6,934 bases of DNA, from positions 1-6,934 of the forward strand of contig JAFOCH010000092.1 of the NCBI GenBank assembly GCA_017381395.1, in the 5' to 3' direction. The DNA comes from Clostridia bacterium. Lineage in GTDB: Bacteria; Bacillota; Clostridia; Oscillospirales; Acutalibacteraceae. The position numbers and the translations under genes were made by a program. Positions within the stretch are counted from its first letter, which is position 1. Each line of letters starts with the position of its first letter. Shown here piece after piece: positions 5,618-6,934 of this stretch. The notes beneath the pieces are model-generated. The model saw only the letters and a list, made by a program, of their open reading frames with translations, searched no databases and had not been told where the DNA came from.

Positions 5618-6559
5618 ATGCCGGTTTTGTATATTGTAGTGCCTTGCTATAACGAGCAGGAGGTTATAGGCGAAACTACTCGTCGCCTGCTTATTAAGCT
5701 TGAGGAAATGATAGTATCGGGAAAATGCTCGGATAAATCACGCATTTTATACGTTGACGATGGCTCAAAGGATAAAACTTGGGAGCTTATTACCCGAATT
5801 TTCAGTCAAAATGAGCGCGTCTGCGGACTCAAACTCGCACATAATAGGGGACATCAGAATGCCCTCTATGCAGGGCTAATGACGGCTCGCAATTTTGCCG
5901 ATTGCGTAATTTCGATGGACGCCGATTTGCAGGACGATATTAACGTAATGGACGCGTTTTTAGAAAAGTTTGCTGACGGTTGCGATATTGTTTACGGCGT
6001 CCGTTCAAATCGCGACACCGACACAAAGTTTAAAAAGTTTACTGCACAGAGTTTTTACAAGGTAATGAAATTCCTTGGCGTCGAAACGGTGTATAACCAT
6101 GCTGATTACCGCCTGATGAGTAAGAAGGCACTCGATGCCCTGGCTCAGTATGACGAGGTAAATCTTTATCTGCGCGGAATTGTGCCCGACCTTGGATTTA
6201 GGAGCGACTGTGTTTACTATGAGCGTGGCGAACGTTACGCCGGCGAAACAAAGTATCCGCTTAAAAAGATGATAGGCCTCGCAATTCAGGGGGTTACCTC
6301 TTTTAGCGTAAAGCCGCTCACAATGGTTACGGGACTCGGACTTATTATTTCGTCGTTAAGCGCACTTGCACTTTTAATTTCGATTATAGCTGGAATTTGC
6401 GGAGCGTATGTGACTATTGCGGTAATCCTTTCGACGATATGGCTTGCCTGCGGAATTATAACCACATCGCTCGGTATTGTCGGCGAATACGTGGGCAAAA
6501 TTTACAGTGAAGCAAAGCACCGACCCAAATTTATTCCCGAAACCTTTCTTAAAAAGTAA
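5618..6559 (+). CDS. CsbB/DPM1-like GT2 polyprenyl-phosphate glycosyltransferase
   Basis: This 313-aa membrane-anchored family 2 glycosyltransferase is predicted to transfer a sugar from a nucleotide donor to undecaprenyl phosphate on the cytoplasmic side. The N-terminal GT-A domain shows IVVPCYNEQEVI at the start, VDDGSKD (Asp47-Asp48), AHNRGHQNALYAGL, and the metal/donor motif MDADLQDD (Asp101, Asp103). Next come NHADYRLMSKKAL and ERYAGETKYPLKKM, both typical of CsbB, GtrB and YfdH-type enzymes. Two C-terminal helices (about 235-259 and 264-288) precede the characteristic GEYVGKIYSEAKHRPKF ending. Length matches CsbB (about 330 aa). The ATG follows the YfhO stop after one base. The nearest Shine-Dalgarno (GAGGA, 5599-5603) is rather distant at 14 bases, so translation is probably coupled to the upstream gene. 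The sugar cannot be told from sequence. Confidence 0.92.
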   Translation: MPVLYIVVPCYNEQEVIGETTRRLLIKLEEMIVSGKCSDKSRILYVDDGSKDKTWELITRIFSQNERVCGLKLAHNRGHQNALYAGLMTARNFADCVISMDADLQDDINVMDAFLEKFADGCDIVYGVRSNRDTDTKFKKFTAQSFYKVMKFLGVETVYNHADYRLMSKKALDALAQYDEVNLYLRGIVPDLGFRSDCVYYERGERYAGETKYPLKKMIGLAIQGVTSFSVKPLTMVTGLGLIISSLSALALLISIIAGICGAYVTIAVILSTIWLACGIITTSLGIVGEYVGKIYSEAKHRPKFIPETFLKK

Positions 6560-6566
6560 AAAATGG

Positions 6567-6593
6567 TTGAATAGTTGACCACTGTGTGATAAT
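6567..6593 (+). promoter_or_regulatory. Candidate promoter for the GH57-like gene
   Basis: TGTGATAAT at 6585-6593 is an extended -10 with one mismatch (GATAAT at 6588-6593). TTGAAT at 6567-6572 is a possible -35 with a short 15-bp spacer. The closer match TTGACC at 6575-6580 is only 7 bp away and cannot serve. No terminator hairpin separates this site from the GT2 stop at 6559, so read-through from the YfhO/GT2 pair is also possible. Confidence 0.35.
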
Positions 6594-6631
6594 ATCAAAA
6601 GGTATTTTAATGAAAATTAAGGAGAAATATG

Positions 6632-6934
6632 ATGAAAAACGGAATTATTTTCATGCCCCACGGAAACCTGCAGTATTCTCAGCTCCCGATTGAAAAGAGA
6701 GCATGGGTATCTCAGGTATCGTATGACAAGATTTTTGACCTGCCCGAAAAATTGGGCATAAAAATCGCCTTTGAAGCATCGGGCGAAACCCTCGAAATCG
6801 TTGCGAAGGAAACTCCCGAAGTAATGGCAAAGCTCATCAAGGGAATCAAGGAAGGACGTATTGAACCCGTCGCTTCACCCCAGACTCATATCATGCGTGG
6901 TAATATCGATGCCGAAATCGGCTATCGTTCACTC
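6632..6934 (+). CDS. N-terminal part of a GH57-like glycoside hydrolase (3' truncated by window)
   Basis: The frame is open to the window end, giving 101 residues. AAGGAG at 6619-6624 lies 7 bases before the ATG at 6632; an in-frame ATG at 6629 is only 4 bases away and is the less likely start. The visible part resembles the N-terminal barrel strands of glycoside hydrolase family 57: a His near the first strand (IIFMPHGNLQYSQLP, His10, in the place of region-1 HQP), YDKIFDLPEKLGIKIAFEAS followed by GETLEIV, and EGRIEPVASPQTHI, which fits GH57 region 2 (G-x-[LIV]-E-x-x). Family members act on alpha-glucans, such as alpha-amylases, 4-alpha-glucanotransferases and branching enzymes. The nucleophile region lies beyond the window, so catalytic competence and specificity cannot be judged. 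It has no signal peptide, so it is probably cytoplasmic. Confidence 0.72.
   Translation, partial: MKNGIIFMPHGNLQYSQLPIEKRAWVSQVSYDKIFDLPEKLGIKIAFEASGETLEIVAKETPEVMAKLIKGIKEGRIEPVASPQTHIMRGNIDAEIGYRSL

Noticed and set aside
6610..6696. Short ORF (28 codons) starting at ATG 6610, overlapping the GH57-like start
   Set aside because: It has no Shine-Dalgarno of its own; it covers the ribosome binding site of the GH57-like gene and is out of frame with it.

Overview
The window looks like chromosomal DNA of an AT-rich Gram-positive anaerobe of the Clostridia, most likely a Ruminococcus-like gut member of the Oscillospiraceae. This rests on strong Gram-positive Shine-Dalgarno sites, GTG and TTG starts, a lipoprotein, a YfhO/CsbB-type envelope glycosylation pair, a formate/nitrite channel and a GH57 enzyme. 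There is no rRNA, tRNA, insertion sequence, CRISPR array or phage gene.

Layout. (1) Bases 2-229 hold the C-terminal end of a probable secreted or surface protein. (2) Bases 240-494 are a compact single-gene unit: a perfect-consensus promoter (TTGACA, 17 bp, TATAAT) overlapped by a 14-bp-arm inverted repeat, a very strong ribosome binding site, a 39-codon highly acidic peptide gene, and a strong intrinsic terminator. (3) A probable two-gene operon follows: a lipoprotein of unknown function (TTG start at 615) and a compact formate/nitrite transporter (FNT) protein, ending at a bidirectional hairpin at 2223-2258. (4) Convergent to it on the minus strand is a YfbR-type HD-domain 5'-deoxynucleotidase (GTG start at 2846). 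(5) A divergent promoter region built on a 25-bp palindrome separates yfbR from a plus-strand pair. That pair is a large YfhO-family membrane glycosyltransferase and, one base later, a CsbB/DPM1-like GT2 polyprenyl-phosphate glycosyltransferase. (6) The window closes inside the N-terminus of a GH57-like glycoside hydrolase.

How the parts work together. The YfhO and GT2 genes match two of the three parts of the known Gram-positive envelope glycosylation scheme. In it, a CsbB-like GT2 charges undecaprenyl phosphate with a sugar inside the cell, a GtcA-like flippase turns it over, and a YfhO GT-C enzyme moves the sugar to an external polymer. No flippase is present here. The least explained element is the 39-aa peptide gene. 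It is the most strongly signposted gene in the window (promoter, RBS and terminator all near ideal) and belongs to no family I can name with confidence.
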